Assembly: GCF_009371975.2 (NCBI RefSeq)
Contig: NZ_VIKT02000010.1
Coordinates: 1 to 64,000 of the forward strand
Direction of reading: 5' to 3'
DNA from: Microcella pacifica
GTDB taxonomy: Bacteria > Actinomycetota > Actinomycetes > Actinomycetales > Microbacteriaceae
DNA length: 64,000 nt
Shown here: positions 20,830 to 30,354 of the stretch, in pieces
Numbering within the stretch: the first letter of the stretch is position 1
Layout of the letters: each line of letters opens with the position of its first letter
The notes under the pieces: model-generated
Told to the model about the DNA's origin: nothing
Databases searched by the model: none
The model's input: only the letters and a program-made list of their open reading frames with translations
Made by a program: the position numbers and the translations under genes

Positions 20830-21912
20830 CTACGCCGGGTGAGTCGACAGGGTCTCGCGCACGAGGCGCAGCAGCTCACCGGCACCATCGCGGCGGCCGA
20901 CGCCGCTCGCGGCCGCGGCCATGTTGGCGATGACCTCCCGCCGCTCCAGGAGCGGCACGAGCTCGCGAGCGACCCACTCCGGCGTGAAGTCGGCGTCCTT
21001 GACCAGGCGGGCACCCGAAGCGCCCACGAGCTCGCGCGCGTTGAGCTCTTGCTCGCCATTGCCGACCGGGTACGGCACGAGCACGGACGGCAATCCGACC
21101 GCGGCGAGCTCCGAGACCGTCGCAGCACCGGCGCGGCACACCGCGAGATCCGCGACCGCAAACGCGAGATCCATCCGATCGCAGTAGGTCTGGACGACGA
21201 GCCCCGGAAGCGCCTCAGCCCCGTCACCCCGGCCCTCCCCCGTGATGTGCAGCATCTGCCAGCCCGCGCCGAGGACGCGCGGCGTCGACGCGGCCATCGT
21301 CTCGTTGAGTCGACGCGCGCCCGTCGATCCCCCCGTCACGAGCAGCGTCGGGCGATCGGGTCGGAGCCCGAAGTGGGCGGCCGCCTGCGCCCGCGCCGCG
21401 CGACGATCGAGCTCGACGACCTCGCGCCGCAGGGGCATGCCCACGACCCGCGAGCCGCGCAGTGGCGTGCCGGCGAAGGTCACGCCGACGGCGCCGCCGA
21501 GAAGGCGGCCCAGGCGGTTGGCGAAGCCCGGTCGACTGTTCGCCTCGTGCACGACGAACGGCAGGCGCTCACGACGCGCTGCCCAGTACGCGGGAGCGGC
21601 GGCGTATCCTCCGAAACCCACGACGACGTCGACGTGCCGCTCACGCAGTGCTGCTCGGGTGATGCGCACGGCCTCCCGAAACCGTGCAGGAAACCGCAGA
21701 GCGGCCCTTCCGAGCCGGCGAGGCAGCGGCACGCGCGGAATGGCGATGAGCTCGTACCCGCGCGCGGGCACGAGTCGTGCCTCGAGGCCCTCGGCCGTTC
21801 CGAGCACGAGCAGCTCGGCATCGGGCTCCTCCTGCCGCCAGTGGTCGGCGAGAGCGAGCAGGGGGTTCACATGACCGGCGGTGCCACCGCCGGCGAGAAG
21901 GGCCGTCGTCAT
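20830..21912 (-). CDS. murG: UDP-N-acetylglucosamine transferase MurG
   Basis: MurG transfers GlcNAc to lipid I to form lipid II on the inner face of the membrane. The 360-residue GT28 protein has the N-terminal GGGTAGHVNPLLAL, the acceptor-site VVGFGGYAAAPAYWAA with HEANSRPG, and the donor-site region TGGSTGARRLNE and CRAGAATVSELAAVGLPSVLVPYP. The ATG at 21910-21912 overlaps the ftsW stop (ATGA), so a much longer upstream open frame is rejected. Confidence 0.96.
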   Translation of the reverse strand: MTTALLAGGGTAGHVNPLLALADHWRQEEPDAELLVLGTAEGLEARLVPARGYELIAIPRVPLPRRLGRAALRFPARFREAVRITRAALRERHVDVVVGFGGYAAAPAYWAARRERLPFVVHEANSRPGFANRLGRLLGGAVGVTFAGTPLRGSRVVGMPLRREVVELDRRAARAQAAAHFGLRPDRPTLLVTGGSTGARRLNETMAASTPRVLGAGWQMLHITGEGRGDGAEALPGLVVQTYCDRMDLAFAVADLAVCRAGAATVSELAAVGLPSVLVPYPVGNGEQELNARELVGASGARLVKDADFTPEWVARELVPLLERREVIANMAAAASGVGRRDGAGELLRLVRETLSTHPA

Positions 21913-23123
21913 TCCGTCCTCGCCTCGCGGGCCTCCGCCGAGCGCGCGAGCGACAGCACGACGCCGATCGCCAGCAACGAGGCGATGAGCGCGGACCCGC
22001 CCACCGAGATCAGGGGGAGGGGCACACCGAGCACGGGGATGAGGCCGAGAACGACCGCGACGTTCACGAAGGCCTGTCCGACGATCCAGATGAGCACCCC
22101 GCCGGTGACGATGCGCGAGAACGGGTCTCGGTGAGAACGGATAAGCCGCACGAGCCCGATTGTGAGCACGACGAAGAGCAGGAGCACGACCGAGGCGCCG
22201 ACCATGCCGAGCTCCTCGCCGATGACAGCGAAGATGAAGTCGGTCTCCGCGTGCGGCAACCACGACCACTTCGCCGCCGAGTTGCCGAGCCCCACGCCGA
22301 ACACCCCTCCTGAGCCGAGCGCCCAGGTGCCGTGCACGACCTGCCAGCACGAGCCTTCGTAATCCTCCGGGCGGCAGCCGTTGAGCCACACGTCGATGCG
22401 GCTCGACCGCGACGAGCTTGACAGCGCGAAGAGCACGCCGCCGACGGCGACGACTCCCGCCATCGCCGCGAGCCGGCGCAGTGGAGCTCCCGCATAGAAC
22501 AGGGCGCCCAGCACGATCGCGATCATGATGGATGCCGTACCGAGGTCTTGGCCGAGCAGCACCATGCCGATCGCTACGAGCGAGACGGGCACGGCCGGCA
22601 CGACGAGGCTCGTCCAATCGGTGAAGGCATCCGCGCGGTCGGCGAGCACGGTTCCGAGCCAGACGATGAGAGCGAGCTTGAGGAACTCGGAGGGCTGCGC
22701 CGTGAATCCGCCGATCGAGATCCAGTTCTGGTTGCCGCCGTATTCGTACCCGAGTCCTATGAAGACGAGCAGCTGCAGGCCGAGGCCGAGCATGACGGCG
22801 ACGCGCGCCCAGCGACGCCAGAATCGCGCGGGCAGTCGAGCGATCGAGAGCATGATCGGTATCGCCACGAGGGCGTAGAGGCCCTGCCGCAGGAAGATCG
22901 CGAAGAAGTCGCCGTCGTTGCTCTGCGAGGACACGATCGACGAGGAGGAGAGCACCATCACGAGGCCGAACAGCACGAGGAAGACGGTCGTGCCGAGCAC
23001 GATCATGTAGTCGGAGCTGTCGGAGCCGAACAGGGTGCGCACCGAGACGATCGCCCGCGCGGGGCTGCGGTGGGCCTCGGGCTCAGTGTCGCGCCCCGAG
23101 CCCGGTGGTCGCACTGTCGTCAC
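21909..23123 (-). CDS. ftsW: SEDS peptidoglycan glycosyltransferase FtsW
   Basis: FtsW polymerises glycan strands at the septum together with FtsI. The 404-residue SEDS protein has about ten transmembrane helices. Conserved segments are visible: QPSEFLKLALIVWLG, LLGQDLGTASIMIAI (the catalytic Asp region), HAETDFIFAVIGEELGMVG and the C-terminal PLPLISVGGSALIASL. A cytoplasmic N-terminus of about 35 residues precedes the first helix. The 4-nt overlap with murG indicates coupling, and murD is 37 nt upstream. Confidence 0.95.
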   Translation of the reverse strand: MTTVRPPGSGRDTEPEAHRSPARAIVSVRTLFGSDSSDYMIVLGTTVFLVLFGLVMVLSSSSIVSSQSNDGDFFAIFLRQGLYALVAIPIMLSIARLPARFWRRWARVAVMLGLGLQLLVFIGLGYEYGGNQNWISIGGFTAQPSEFLKLALIVWLGTVLADRADAFTDWTSLVVPAVPVSLVAIGMVLLGQDLGTASIMIAIVLGALFYAGAPLRRLAAMAGVVAVGGVLFALSSSSRSSRIDVWLNGCRPEDYEGSCWQVVHGTWALGSGGVFGVGLGNSAAKWSWLPHAETDFIFAVIGEELGMVGASVVLLLFVVLTIGLVRLIRSHRDPFSRIVTGGVLIWIVGQAFVNVAVVLGLIPVLGVPLPLISVGGSALIASLLAIGVVLSLARSAEAREARTE

Positions 23124-23160
23124 GCGCCCACCCCCTCCTGCAGTACTGCGGTCGGCTCGC

Positions 23161-24636
23161 TCAGGAGCCGAGGGCCGTCACGGCGGTGGCGAAGCGCCGG
23201 CCGCGATCGGCGTAGTCGTCGAACTGGTCCATGGACGCCGCGGCGGGTGCGAGGAGCACGGTGTCGCCGGCCTGAGCCACCGACGCCGCGAGCCTGACCG
23301 CTGCGGGCATCACCCGCTCAGTGTCGTGCTCTTCGACCTCGAACAGCGGCAGTGCGGGCGCGTGTCGCGCAAACGCCTCGCGCAGCGCATCCCGTTCGAT
23401 TCCGATGAGGATGACCGCCCGCAGTCGTTCGCGATGCTGCAGCACGAGCGGGGTGAGGTCGACGCCCTTGAGCAGACCGCCCACGATCCAGACCACGGAA
23501 CGGTAGGCGCTGAGCGAGGCGGAGGCAGCGTGGGCGTTGGTCGCTTTCGAGTCGTCGATCCACAGCACCTCGTCGGCCTCCGTCACACGCTCGGTGCGGT
23601 GCGCGTCGACGCGGAAGGCGCGCAGCCCGTCGCGCACGGCGGCGGGAGGTGCGCCTGCCGCACGCGCGAGCGCGGCGGCGGCGAGAGCGTTCGCGAGCCC
23701 GTGCGGCGTCGCGAGCCCTGCTTCTCGCAGGTCGGCGAGCGTGGCGAGCTCGAGCGCGGTCGTCGCGCGCTCCTCGAGGAACGCCCGGTCGACGAGCACG
23801 TCGTCGACGACGCCGACATCGCTCGGCCCCGGAGTATCGGCACCGAAGCCGATCGCCCGGCACCCCTCGACGACGTCGGCCTCCTCGACCATGCGCCGTG
23901 TGGCGGCGTCCGCGAGGTTGTAGACGCATGCGACGCGCGTGTTCGCATAGACCTTCGCCTTCGCGGCCGCGTACGCGGCGGGGCCGCCGTGCCAGTCCAG
24001 GTGGTCGTCGGCGAGGTTGAGGCACGCACTCGCGAGCGGCCGCAGGGCGCCGGGCCCCGTCGTCGGCAGCGCGTGCAGCTGGAAGCTCGAGAGCTCGACG
24101 ACGAGGACGTCGAAACCGGCGGGGTCGCGCACCGCGTCCAGAACGGGAGTGCCGATGTTGCCGCACGGCGCGACGCGCGTGCCGGCGGCGAGCAGCATCG
24201 TCGCGGTGAGCTGCGTGGTGGTGGTCTTGCCGTTGGTGCCGGTGATGGTGATCCACTCGGCAGCGCGCACCTTGTCGCGCACGCGCCAGGCGAGCCCGAC
24301 ATCGCCCCACAGCTCCGCTCCGCTCTCCTGGGCGGCAAGAAGGAGGGGATGCTCGGGGGCGAAGCCCGGCGAGACGATCACGAGCTCGGGCTCACGAGCG
24401 AGCAGCGCCTCGCGCGCGGCTCGCTCATCGGCCTCCACGACGAGCTCGACCCCGATGACGGGCAGAATGCGCGCCCGCTCCTCGTCAGCGTCGCGCGAGA
24501 GGACGGTGACGGCGCAACCCAGTTCGGCGAGCGTGTCGGCGGCGGCGAAGCCCGACACCCCCAGACCGAGCACCACGACGCGCACTCCGCTCCAGTCGTC
24601 GTGCCAGCTGGTGAGCGCGGAGACCCGGGCGCCCAC
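23161..24636 (-). CDS. murD: UDP-N-acetylmuramoyl-L-alanine--D-glutamate ligase
   Basis: MurD adds D-Glu to UDP-MurNAc-L-Ala. The protein of about 491 residues has the N-terminal nucleotide fold VVVLGLGVSGFAAAD, the ATP-binding TGTNGKTTTTQL, NLADDHLDWHG, the carbamylated-Lys region AAKAKVY, and the C-terminal DDSKATNAHA motif. The start is uncertain. The GTG at 24634-24636 overlaps the mraY stop by 1 nt, and an in-frame GTG at 24649-24651 would add five residues. Confidence 0.94.
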   Translation of the reverse strand: MGARVSALTSWHDDWSGVRVVVLGLGVSGFAAADTLAELGCAVTVLSRDADEERARILPVIGVELVVEADERAAREALLAREPELVIVSPGFAPEHPLLLAAQESGAELWGDVGLAWRVRDKVRAAEWITITGTNGKTTTTQLTATMLLAAGTRVAPCGNIGTPVLDAVRDPAGFDVLVVELSSFQLHALPTTGPGALRPLASACLNLADDHLDWHGGPAAYAAAKAKVYANTRVACVYNLADAATRRMVEEADVVEGCRAIGFGADTPGPSDVGVVDDVLVDRAFLEERATTALELATLADLREAGLATPHGLANALAAAALARAAGAPPAAVRDGLRAFRVDAHRTERVTEADEVLWIDDSKATNAHAASASLSAYRSVVWIVGGLLKGVDLTPLVLQHRERLRAVILIGIERDALREAFARHAPALPLFEVEEHDTERVMPAAVRLAASVAQAGDTVLLAPAAASMDQFDDYADRGRRFATAVTALGS

Positions 24637-25730
24637 TACTGGCTGACCCACTCGAGGTAGAAGAGCCCCACTCCGACCGCCACGAACAGCCCGCCGATGA
24701 GCCAGAAACGCACGACGACGGTGACCTCGGCCCAGCCTTTGAGTTCGAAGTGATGGTGGAGGGGGCTCATGAGGAAGATGCGCTTGCCGCCCGTGAGCTT
24801 GAAGTAGACGCGCTGCACGATGACAGAGCCGGTGACGATGAGGAAGAGGCCGCCGATGAGGATGAGGAGCAGCTCAGTGCGCGTGAGGATCGCGAGAGCC
24901 GCGATGGCGCCGCCGAGCGCGAGCGAGCCCGTGTCGCCCATGAAGATGTGCGCGGGCGAGGTGTTCCACCACAGGAACCCGATGAGGCTCGCGGCGATGG
25001 AGGCGGCCACGATCGCGAGGTCGAGCGAGTCGCGCACCTCGTAGCAGCGCGCGGCGACAGAGGGGTCGGGGCCGTTGAAGCACGACTGGTTGAACTGCCA
25101 GAAGGCGATGAAGATGTAGGCCGCGATCGAGAGTATCGACGCCCCCGTGGCGAGCCCGTCGAGTCCGTCCGCGACGTTGACGGCGTTGGACGTGCTCACG
25201 ACGATGAGGTTGACCCAGATCGCGAACAGGATGACCGCCGCGACCGACCCGAAGATCGCGAAGTCGAGCCACTCGATGTCGCGCACTGCGGAGATCATGG
25301 TCGACGCCGGCGTCTGACCGTCGGCGTTCGGGAAGGAGAGGGCGAGCACAGCGAAGATGCTCGCGACGACGACCTGCCCGGCGATCTTCGCCCACCCGCC
25401 GAGACCGAGACTGCGCTGCTTGCGCGTCTTGGTGAAGTCGTCGAGGAAGCCGACGAGCCCGAGCCCGACCATGAGGAACAGCACGAGAAGCGCGCTGAGC
25501 GTCACTCTCTCGCCACTGAGCAGATGCCCGACGAAATAGCCCAGCACGGCGCCCAGGATCACGACGATGCCCCCCATCGTCGGGGTACCGCGCTTCGTGT
25601 GGTGGGACTGCGGGCCGTCGTCGCGGATGAACTGGCCCCATTCGAGCCTGTTGAACAAGCGGATGAACAGGGGCGTCATGAAGAGCGTGAACCCGAGCGA
25701 GAAGGCTCCGGCCAGAAGCAGGGCGATCAT
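24636..25730 (-). CDS. mraY: phospho-N-acetylmuramoyl-pentapeptide transferase
   Basis: MraY forms lipid I from UDP-MurNAc-pentapeptide and undecaprenyl phosphate. The 364-residue, roughly ten-helix protein has the family motifs [59 protein letters not shown] and the C-terminal HHHFELKG. The ATG at 25728-25730 overlaps the stop of the preceding murF remnant (ATGA), so an upstream extension is not used. Its substrate normally needs MurF activity, which the neighbouring gene cannot supply as encoded here. Confidence 0.96.
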   Translation of the reverse strand: MIALLLAGAFSLGFTLFMTPLFIRLFNRLEWGQFIRDDGPQSHHTKRGTPTMGGIVVILGAVLGYFVGHLLSGERVTLSALLVLFLMVGLGLVGFLDDFTKTRKQRSLGLGGWAKIAGQVVVASIFAVLALSFPNADGQTPASTMISAVRDIEWLDFAIFGSVAAVILFAIWVNLIVVSTSNAVNVADGLDGLATGASILSIAAYIFIAFWQFNQSCFNGPDPSVAARCYEVRDSLDLAIVAASIAASLIGFLWWNTSPAHIFMGDTGSLALGGAIAALAILTRTELLLILIGGLFLIVTGSVIVQRVYFKLTGGKRIFLMSPLHHHFELKGWAEVTVVVRFWLIGGLFVAVGVGLFYLEWVSQ

Positions 25731-26377
25731 GCGGCGCCGCCCATCAGACGGTCCACGAGGGATGCGAGCGGGGTACGGGAGGCTCCCGTCACGAGCATCA
25801 CATCCTCTTGGTCGACCCGAGTACGCAGCACATCGTATGCCTCGTCGGCGGAGTCGACGAGCATCGACTCTCCGTTCCACGAACCTTCCAGCCCCGCTGC
25901 ATTGTGCACGTGACGGGCCCCGTGGCCGACGACGATGAGCTGACTGATGTCGAGGCGCACGATGATGCGGCCGAGTGCGTCATGGTCGTCGAACCACTCT
26001 CGCTCCGTCGAGTCCAGCTCTCCCATGACGGCGATCGAGCGCCCGGAGTCTCGGGTCAGCTCGGCGAGGACGGAGAGAGAGCGACGCACCTCGAGCGGGG
26101 TCGATGCGCCCGTGTCGTCGAGGAGCAGGGCGCCGCTCGACGTGCTGCGCCGCTCGCATCGGCCGGGCACCTCGCCCTGCTCCGCGGCGCGAGCGAGGGC
26201 CGTCGACCAGGGCTCCCCCGCCTCCAGCTCGCCTCGAAGGCGCGCGAGTGCCACCTCAACGGCAGCATCCCCGATGGCGTCGATCGGGAGCTCCGCGCGC
26301 TCGTGCGCACTCCTCACCTGGATGACCGCGCCCCCGCGGCGGTGCAGCACGTCGTCGACAATGATGACCGTGTCCAC
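25727..26377 (-). CDS. murF: MurF C-terminal remnant lacking the ATP-binding domain
   Basis: This 216-residue gene occupies the murF slot between murE and mraY but matches only the last ~45% of MurF, which is normally about 450-480 residues. Residues 1-30 resemble the end of the central domain. Residues 31-73 resemble the helical segment that ends in PGR. Residues 85-216 form the C-terminal Rossmann domain ([29 protein letters not shown]). The N-terminal UDP-MurNAc domain and the GTNGKT ATP loop are absent. The substrate-contacting DDAYNANP motif has become DDTGASTP, and the final VKSS-like motif is VTGAS. The GTG start is 3 nt after the murE stop and the frame is intact, so it is probably translated. 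It cannot be an active ligase by itself. Confidence 0.75.
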   Translation of the reverse strand: MDTVIIVDDVLHRRGGAVIQVRSAHERAELPIDAIGDAAVEVALARLRGELEAGEPWSTALARAAEQGEVPGRCERRSTSSGALLLDDTGASTPLEVRRSLSVLAELTRDSGRSIAVMGELDSTEREWFDDHDALGRIIVRLDISQLIVVGHGARHVHNAAGLEGSWNGESMLVDSADEAYDVLRTRVDQEDVMLVTGASRTPLASLVDRLMGGAA

Positions 26378-26380
26378 CGC

Positions 26381-27919
26381 CTACCAGCCCGCCTCGCGCA
26401 GAGCGGCTCGCGCCTCATCGCGCGCCGAGTACTCGGTGCGCACCCCGCGAATCTCCCGGTAGTCCTGGTGCCCGGGACCGGCCCACAGGATGGAGTCGCC
26501 CTCCTGCGCGAGGCCCACCGCGTGACGAATGGCCCGCTCGGGCGGGCTGACCTCGTGGATCTCGGGACGGTTGCTCGCGGTTTTCGCGCCCTTGAGCAGC
26601 GTGCGGCGGATCGACTCCGGGTCCTCGAACCGCGGGTGGTGGTCGGTGATGACGAGGACATCGCACCCCTCGGCCGCCACCCGTGCCATCTCGTGACGCT
26701 TCGTCGCGTCACGATCGCCATCCGCGCCGAACACCATGATCGTGCGCCCCGTCGTGAACCGACGCACCGCCGCGAGGGTGTTCTCGAAAGCATCGGCGCT
26801 GTGCCCGAAGTCGACGTAGACGCTCGGGCCGCGATCGCCGGAGACGCGCTCGGTGCGCCCCGGCAGGTAGGCGTCGATCCCCCGGTCGGCGACGGCTCTC
26901 TGGATGTCGTCGAACCCGTAGCCGGCTTCGACGAGCATGACGAGAACGAGGCCGGCATTGGCGGCCATGTGACCGCCGATGAGGGGGATGCGCGTCTCGA
27001 GGGCCCGGCCGTCAGCGTGCCGAAGGCGGAAGCTGGTGTACGCGGCGTTCTCCTCAGTCACGTCGACGTGCCAGTCGGCATCGATCTCGGAGCGTGACGT
27101 GATCGTCGTGGTCGGGATGTCGGCGGCCTCGACCACGCGGGTGCCGTAGTCGGAGTCGAGTGAGACGACCCCACGACGACCCCGCTCGGCCGTGAAGAGC
27201 GGGAGCTTCGCCGCGAAGTACTCCTCCATGTCGGCGTAGTCGTCGAGATGATCGTGGCTGAGGTTCGTGAAACCCACGACGTCGAAGAGCACGCCGTCTA
27301 CGCGGTGGCGGCTGAGCGCCTGCGCGCTGACCTCGACGGCCACGGCGCCCACCCCCGCCTCGCGCATGCGTGCGAGGAGGGCGTGGAACTCGGTCGCCTC
27401 GGGCGTGGTCAGTCGACTGACGACCGTGAGACCGGCGATGTGTCTCTCGGCGGTCGAGCTCAGGCCCGTGACGACGTCGAGCTGGCGCAGCACTGCCTCG
27501 AGCAGGTAGACCGACGAGGTCTTGCCGTTCGTGCCGGTCACGCCGAACAGCTGACCCTCGAACTCAGAAGTGCGGTACACCCACGAGGCGAGGGCGCCGA
27601 GGCTTCCTCGGGGGCTGTCGACGATGAGAATGGGGAGGCCGGAATCCGCGGCGAGCTCGACTCCCGCGGCATCGGTCACGAGTGCGACCGCGCCACCGGC
27701 GCGCGCATCTGCGGCGTAGGACGCCCCGTGGGCGTGGACGCCCCGCACACCGACATAGACGTCGCCGGGGAGCAGATCGGTCGTGCTCAGAGTGATGCCC
27801 GTGAGCGTGACCCCGGTGAGATCACCACGACTCTCGAGCCCGAAGTGTGCGGCGAGCTCGGCGAGCTCGCGCACGGGAGGGTGCTCCGGCCGCAGAACGG
27901 GTGGCGTACGACCGGACAA
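26381..27919 (-). CDS. murE: UDP-N-acetylmuramyl-tripeptide synthetase MurE
   Basis: MurE adds the diamino acid at position 3 of the stem peptide. The 512-residue protein has the ATP loop VTGTNGKTSS (Lys133), the substrate region TTPEATEFH, NLSHDHLDDY, the carbamylated Lys in FAAKLPLF and PGRTERV. The motif that selects meso-diaminopimelate in other MurE enzymes, DNPR, reads HHPR at residues 427-430. The usual YAHTPD is FGHSAD. Both fit a non-DAP peptidoglycan as in Microbacteriaceae with B-type cross-links (inference). It is followed 3 nt later by the murF remnant. Confidence 0.95.
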   Translation of the reverse strand: MSGRTPPVLRPEHPPVRELAELAAHFGLESRGDLTGVTLTGITLSTTDLLPGDVYVGVRGVHAHGASYAADARAGGAVALVTDAAGVELAADSGLPILIVDSPRGSLGALASWVYRTSEFEGQLFGVTGTNGKTSSVYLLEAVLRQLDVVTGLSSTAERHIAGLTVVSRLTTPEATEFHALLARMREAGVGAVAVEVSAQALSRHRVDGVLFDVVGFTNLSHDHLDDYADMEEYFAAKLPLFTAERGRRGVVSLDSDYGTRVVEAADIPTTTITSRSEIDADWHVDVTEENAAYTSFRLRHADGRALETRIPLIGGHMAANAGLVLVMLVEAGYGFDDIQRAVADRGIDAYLPGRTERVSGDRGPSVYVDFGHSADAFENTLAAVRRFTTGRTIMVFGADGDRDATKRHEMARVAAEGCDVLVITDHHPRFEDPESIRRTLLKGAKTASNRPEIHEVSPPERAIRHAVGLAQEGDSILWAGPGHQDYREIRGVRTEYSARDEARAALREAGW

Positions 27920-27944
27920 CGGAACCTCGTTTCGTGAGTGGCGG

Positions 27945-29717
27945 CTACCAGGTCAGAGGATAGGCGGTCGCCTGCTGCGTCGACGGCGGCACCCGATAGG
28001 TCTTGAGCACCTGCGTCATAATCGTGCGGAACGTCGGTGCCGCCGCTGCGGACGTCTTCATCGTATCGGGGCGCACGTAGGTGACGACGACGACGAACTG
28101 CGGGTCATCGGCGGGCGCCATGCCGGCGACCGAGACGATGCGCTCGTCTCCGTAGCCACTGGCGTCCGCCACCTCAGCCGTGCCCGTCTTGGCCGCGACG
28201 CGGTACCCGGGAATCTCCAGAATCGGGCGCAACCAGCCCTCCGTCACGACCTCCTCGAGAATGCCGACCGTCGCCCGCGCCGCACTCTCGGAGACCACCC
28301 TCGTCGGCTCGGAGGCGGCGACGTGGGTCGTCGAGCCGTCGGCGCGATCGCAGCCCGTGACGAGCGTGAGCGGCGTGTGCACGCCGCCATTCGCGATGGC
28401 CTGATAGGCACTCGCGACCTGAGCGCTCGTGGCGGTCATGCCCTGACCGAACATCTGGGTCACGGCACTGTGTCCGTCGATGCTGTCCGGGTCCCGCACG
28501 CTTCCGCCGGCCTCCCCGAGGAAGCCCACCCCGGTGCTCTCACCCAGACCGAACCGCGTCAGGTAGTCGTAGCGCTGCTGCAGCGAGAGCCGCTCACTCA
28601 GCACCGCCGTTCCGGTGTTCGAGGAGTTCATGAGCACACCAGCGGAGGTGAGGCGCAGATCGCCGTGGTCCCAGGCATCGCCGATGCGATAGGAACCGAT
28701 CGTCGGGTAGGAGCGCGGGGCGATGACCTGGTCGGACGGCGTGGTCACTCCCGCGTCGAACATCGCGGCGAAGCTCAGCGTCTTGATCGTGGAGCCCGGT
28801 TCGTAGGGGGCTGCGAAGATGCGCGACCCGCGGTCGTCTGACTCGCTGCCGTCGACATCGTTGGGGTCGACCGAGGGCCACTCGGCGGCAGCGATGATGT
28901 GGCCGTCGTCGACGCTCACGACCATCGCCGTCGCCCAGTCCGCACCGATCCTCGCACCCTCCTCGGCGATCGCCTGCTGCGCGAACCACTGCACGTCGGC
29001 GTCGATCGTGAGGCGAAGCGTGCCCCCGTTGACGGCCTCCTCCTGCACGATCGTCGTGCCGGGCAGCTGAACGCCATCGGCTCCGCGCTCGTACGTCGAC
29101 GAGCCGGGGCTCGACGCGAGGCACTCATCGAGGCCGAGCTCCAAGCCGGCGAGCGGGCCATCCGTGCCCATGAAGCCGACCAGATTGCCCGCGACCTGGC
29201 CGTTCGGGTAGGTGCGGCTCGGAACCCGTTCGGAGTAGACCCAGGGCACGCCGAGATCGCGCACAGCCTGAAAGACGTCCGTCTCGACACCGCGCACGAG
29301 GTAGGCGTGATCATCGTCGGGGTCCTCGGCGAGCTCGCCCTCGATGAGAGCGAGCATGGCGGCGGGGTCCTCACCCGTGATCGCTGCGATGCCCGTGAGC
29401 GCCTCCCAGACCGTGCGCGTCGTGAGCTCCCCGGTCTCCTCGTCGAGCGTGTCGTAGTCCTTCACGAAGCGCGGAGAGACCGTGATGTCGTAGCGGAACA
29501 CTGAGTCGGCGAGCACGGTGCCCCGACGATCGACGATGTCGCCGCGAACCCCGTGGAGGGCCACCGGAATCGAGCGGCGGGCCTCGGACTCCTGGGCTAG
29601 CTGCTCGGCGCGGACGACCTGGATGTCGACGAGGCGGACGCCGAAGGCCGCGACGATGGCGACGACGACCAGGATGGTCGCCGCCAATCGCCGCCGCGTT
29701 CTGCGCTGCTCTCTCAT
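27945..29717 (-). CDS. ftsI: septal peptidoglycan transpeptidase FtsI (PBP3)
   Basis: FtsI is the class B penicillin-binding protein that cross-links septal peptidoglycan. The 590-residue protein has one N-terminal transmembrane helix (about residues 12-30), the pedestal domain with RGDIVDRRGTVLA, and the transpeptidase domain. Its active-site motifs are STIK near residue 307, SSN near 365 and KTGT near 508. It lies between the FtsL-like gene and murE. A ~25-nt gap to murE suggests co-transcription. Confidence 0.95.
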   Translation of the reverse strand: MREQRRTRRRLAATILVVVAIVAAFGVRLVDIQVVRAEQLAQESEARRSIPVALHGVRGDIVDRRGTVLADSVFRYDITVSPRFVKDYDTLDEETGELTTRTVWEALTGIAAITGEDPAAMLALIEGELAEDPDDDHAYLVRGVETDVFQAVRDLGVPWVYSERVPSRTYPNGQVAGNLVGFMGTDGPLAGLELGLDECLASSPGSSTYERGADGVQLPGTTIVQEEAVNGGTLRLTIDADVQWFAQQAIAEEGARIGADWATAMVVSVDDGHIIAAAEWPSVDPNDVDGSESDDRGSRIFAAPYEPGSTIKTLSFAAMFDAGVTTPSDQVIAPRSYPTIGSYRIGDAWDHGDLRLTSAGVLMNSSNTGTAVLSERLSLQQRYDYLTRFGLGESTGVGFLGEAGGSVRDPDSIDGHSAVTQMFGQGMTATSAQVASAYQAIANGGVHTPLTLVTGCDRADGSTTHVAASEPTRVVSESAARATVGILEEVVTEGWLRPILEIPGYRVAAKTGTAEVADASGYGDERIVSVAGMAPADDPQFVVVVTYVRPDTMKTSAAAAPTFRTIMTQVLKTYRVPPSTQQATAYPLTW

Positions 29718-29748
29718 GTGCGCTTCCTCCCCCGTCGCGCGGTCCGCA

Positions 29749-30354
29749 TCAGCGCGTGACCGGCGAGGGCAGCGACCCTGCGAGACCCGGTTGCGCTGAT
29801 TCGGAGGCTAACGACCCCGGCACCGGCGGCGTCGGCGCCACGCCCGACGCACCCCCGTCCGCTACCGGGGTCGCAAGCTCCATCTCGGCCAGCAGCACGT
29901 TGCCGATCAGGGTGTCGCGGCCGTCGAGAACTCCCGCACCCGCGCCGGCGGCGACGGGCGCGCCCAGAACTGTCGCGTCGGCGAGCCGCAGGTACGCGGG
30001 GCTCGCATTGGAGACCATGCCGAGCGACTCTGCATTGGCCGCCAGGTACTGGGGCGAGCGCAGTGCGTCGAGCGACTCGACGAGCACCTGAGCGTCCCGA
30101 TCGAGTTCTGCGGCCTGCGTCTGGAGCGCCGAGATGCGGTAGGCGCCTTCGGAGAGCGTGATGCTCAAGAGCAACTGGGTCACGAGGATCGCGAAGACCC
30201 CGATCACCGCCACCACCGCGTAGACGACGCGAGGGCGACGCCGCCGCCCCTCGCGCGGCGCGATGACGGGGGCGAGCGTCGGCGAGGTGCGGCTGGGAGC
30301 GCTCCGTGCGACCCGCCCACCGGTCGACGGGGCGAAGGCCGGTGCCGCGCTCAT
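29749..30354 (-). CDS. ftsL: FtsL-like divisome membrane protein
   Basis: This 201-residue bitopic protein has a basic N-terminal cytoplasmic region of about 42 residues, one transmembrane helix near residues 44-66 ([21 protein letters not shown]), and a short periplasmic coiled-coil segment ([20 protein letters not shown]). A long Ala/Pro/Gly-rich tail follows. Identification rests on this topology and the position between rsmH and ftsI, because FtsL sequences diverge strongly. The start overlaps the rsmH stop by 4 nt. The long disordered tail is larger than in typical FtsL. Confidence 0.75.
   Translation of the reverse strand: MSAAPAFAPSTGGRVARSAPSRTSPTLAPVIAPREGRRRRPRVVYAVVAVIGVFAILVTQLLLSITLSEGAYRISALQTQAAELDRDAQVLVESLDALRSPQYLAANAESLGMVSNASPAYLRLADATVLGAPVAAGAGAGVLDGRDTLIGNVLLAEMELATPVADGGASGVAPTPPVPGSLASESAQPGLAGSLPSPVTR

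Noticed and set aside
20830-22617. MurG extended upstream into a 595-residue protein
   Set aside because: The upstream part is out-of-frame ftsW sequence. MurG's conserved N-terminus begins at the ATG overlapping the ftsW stop.
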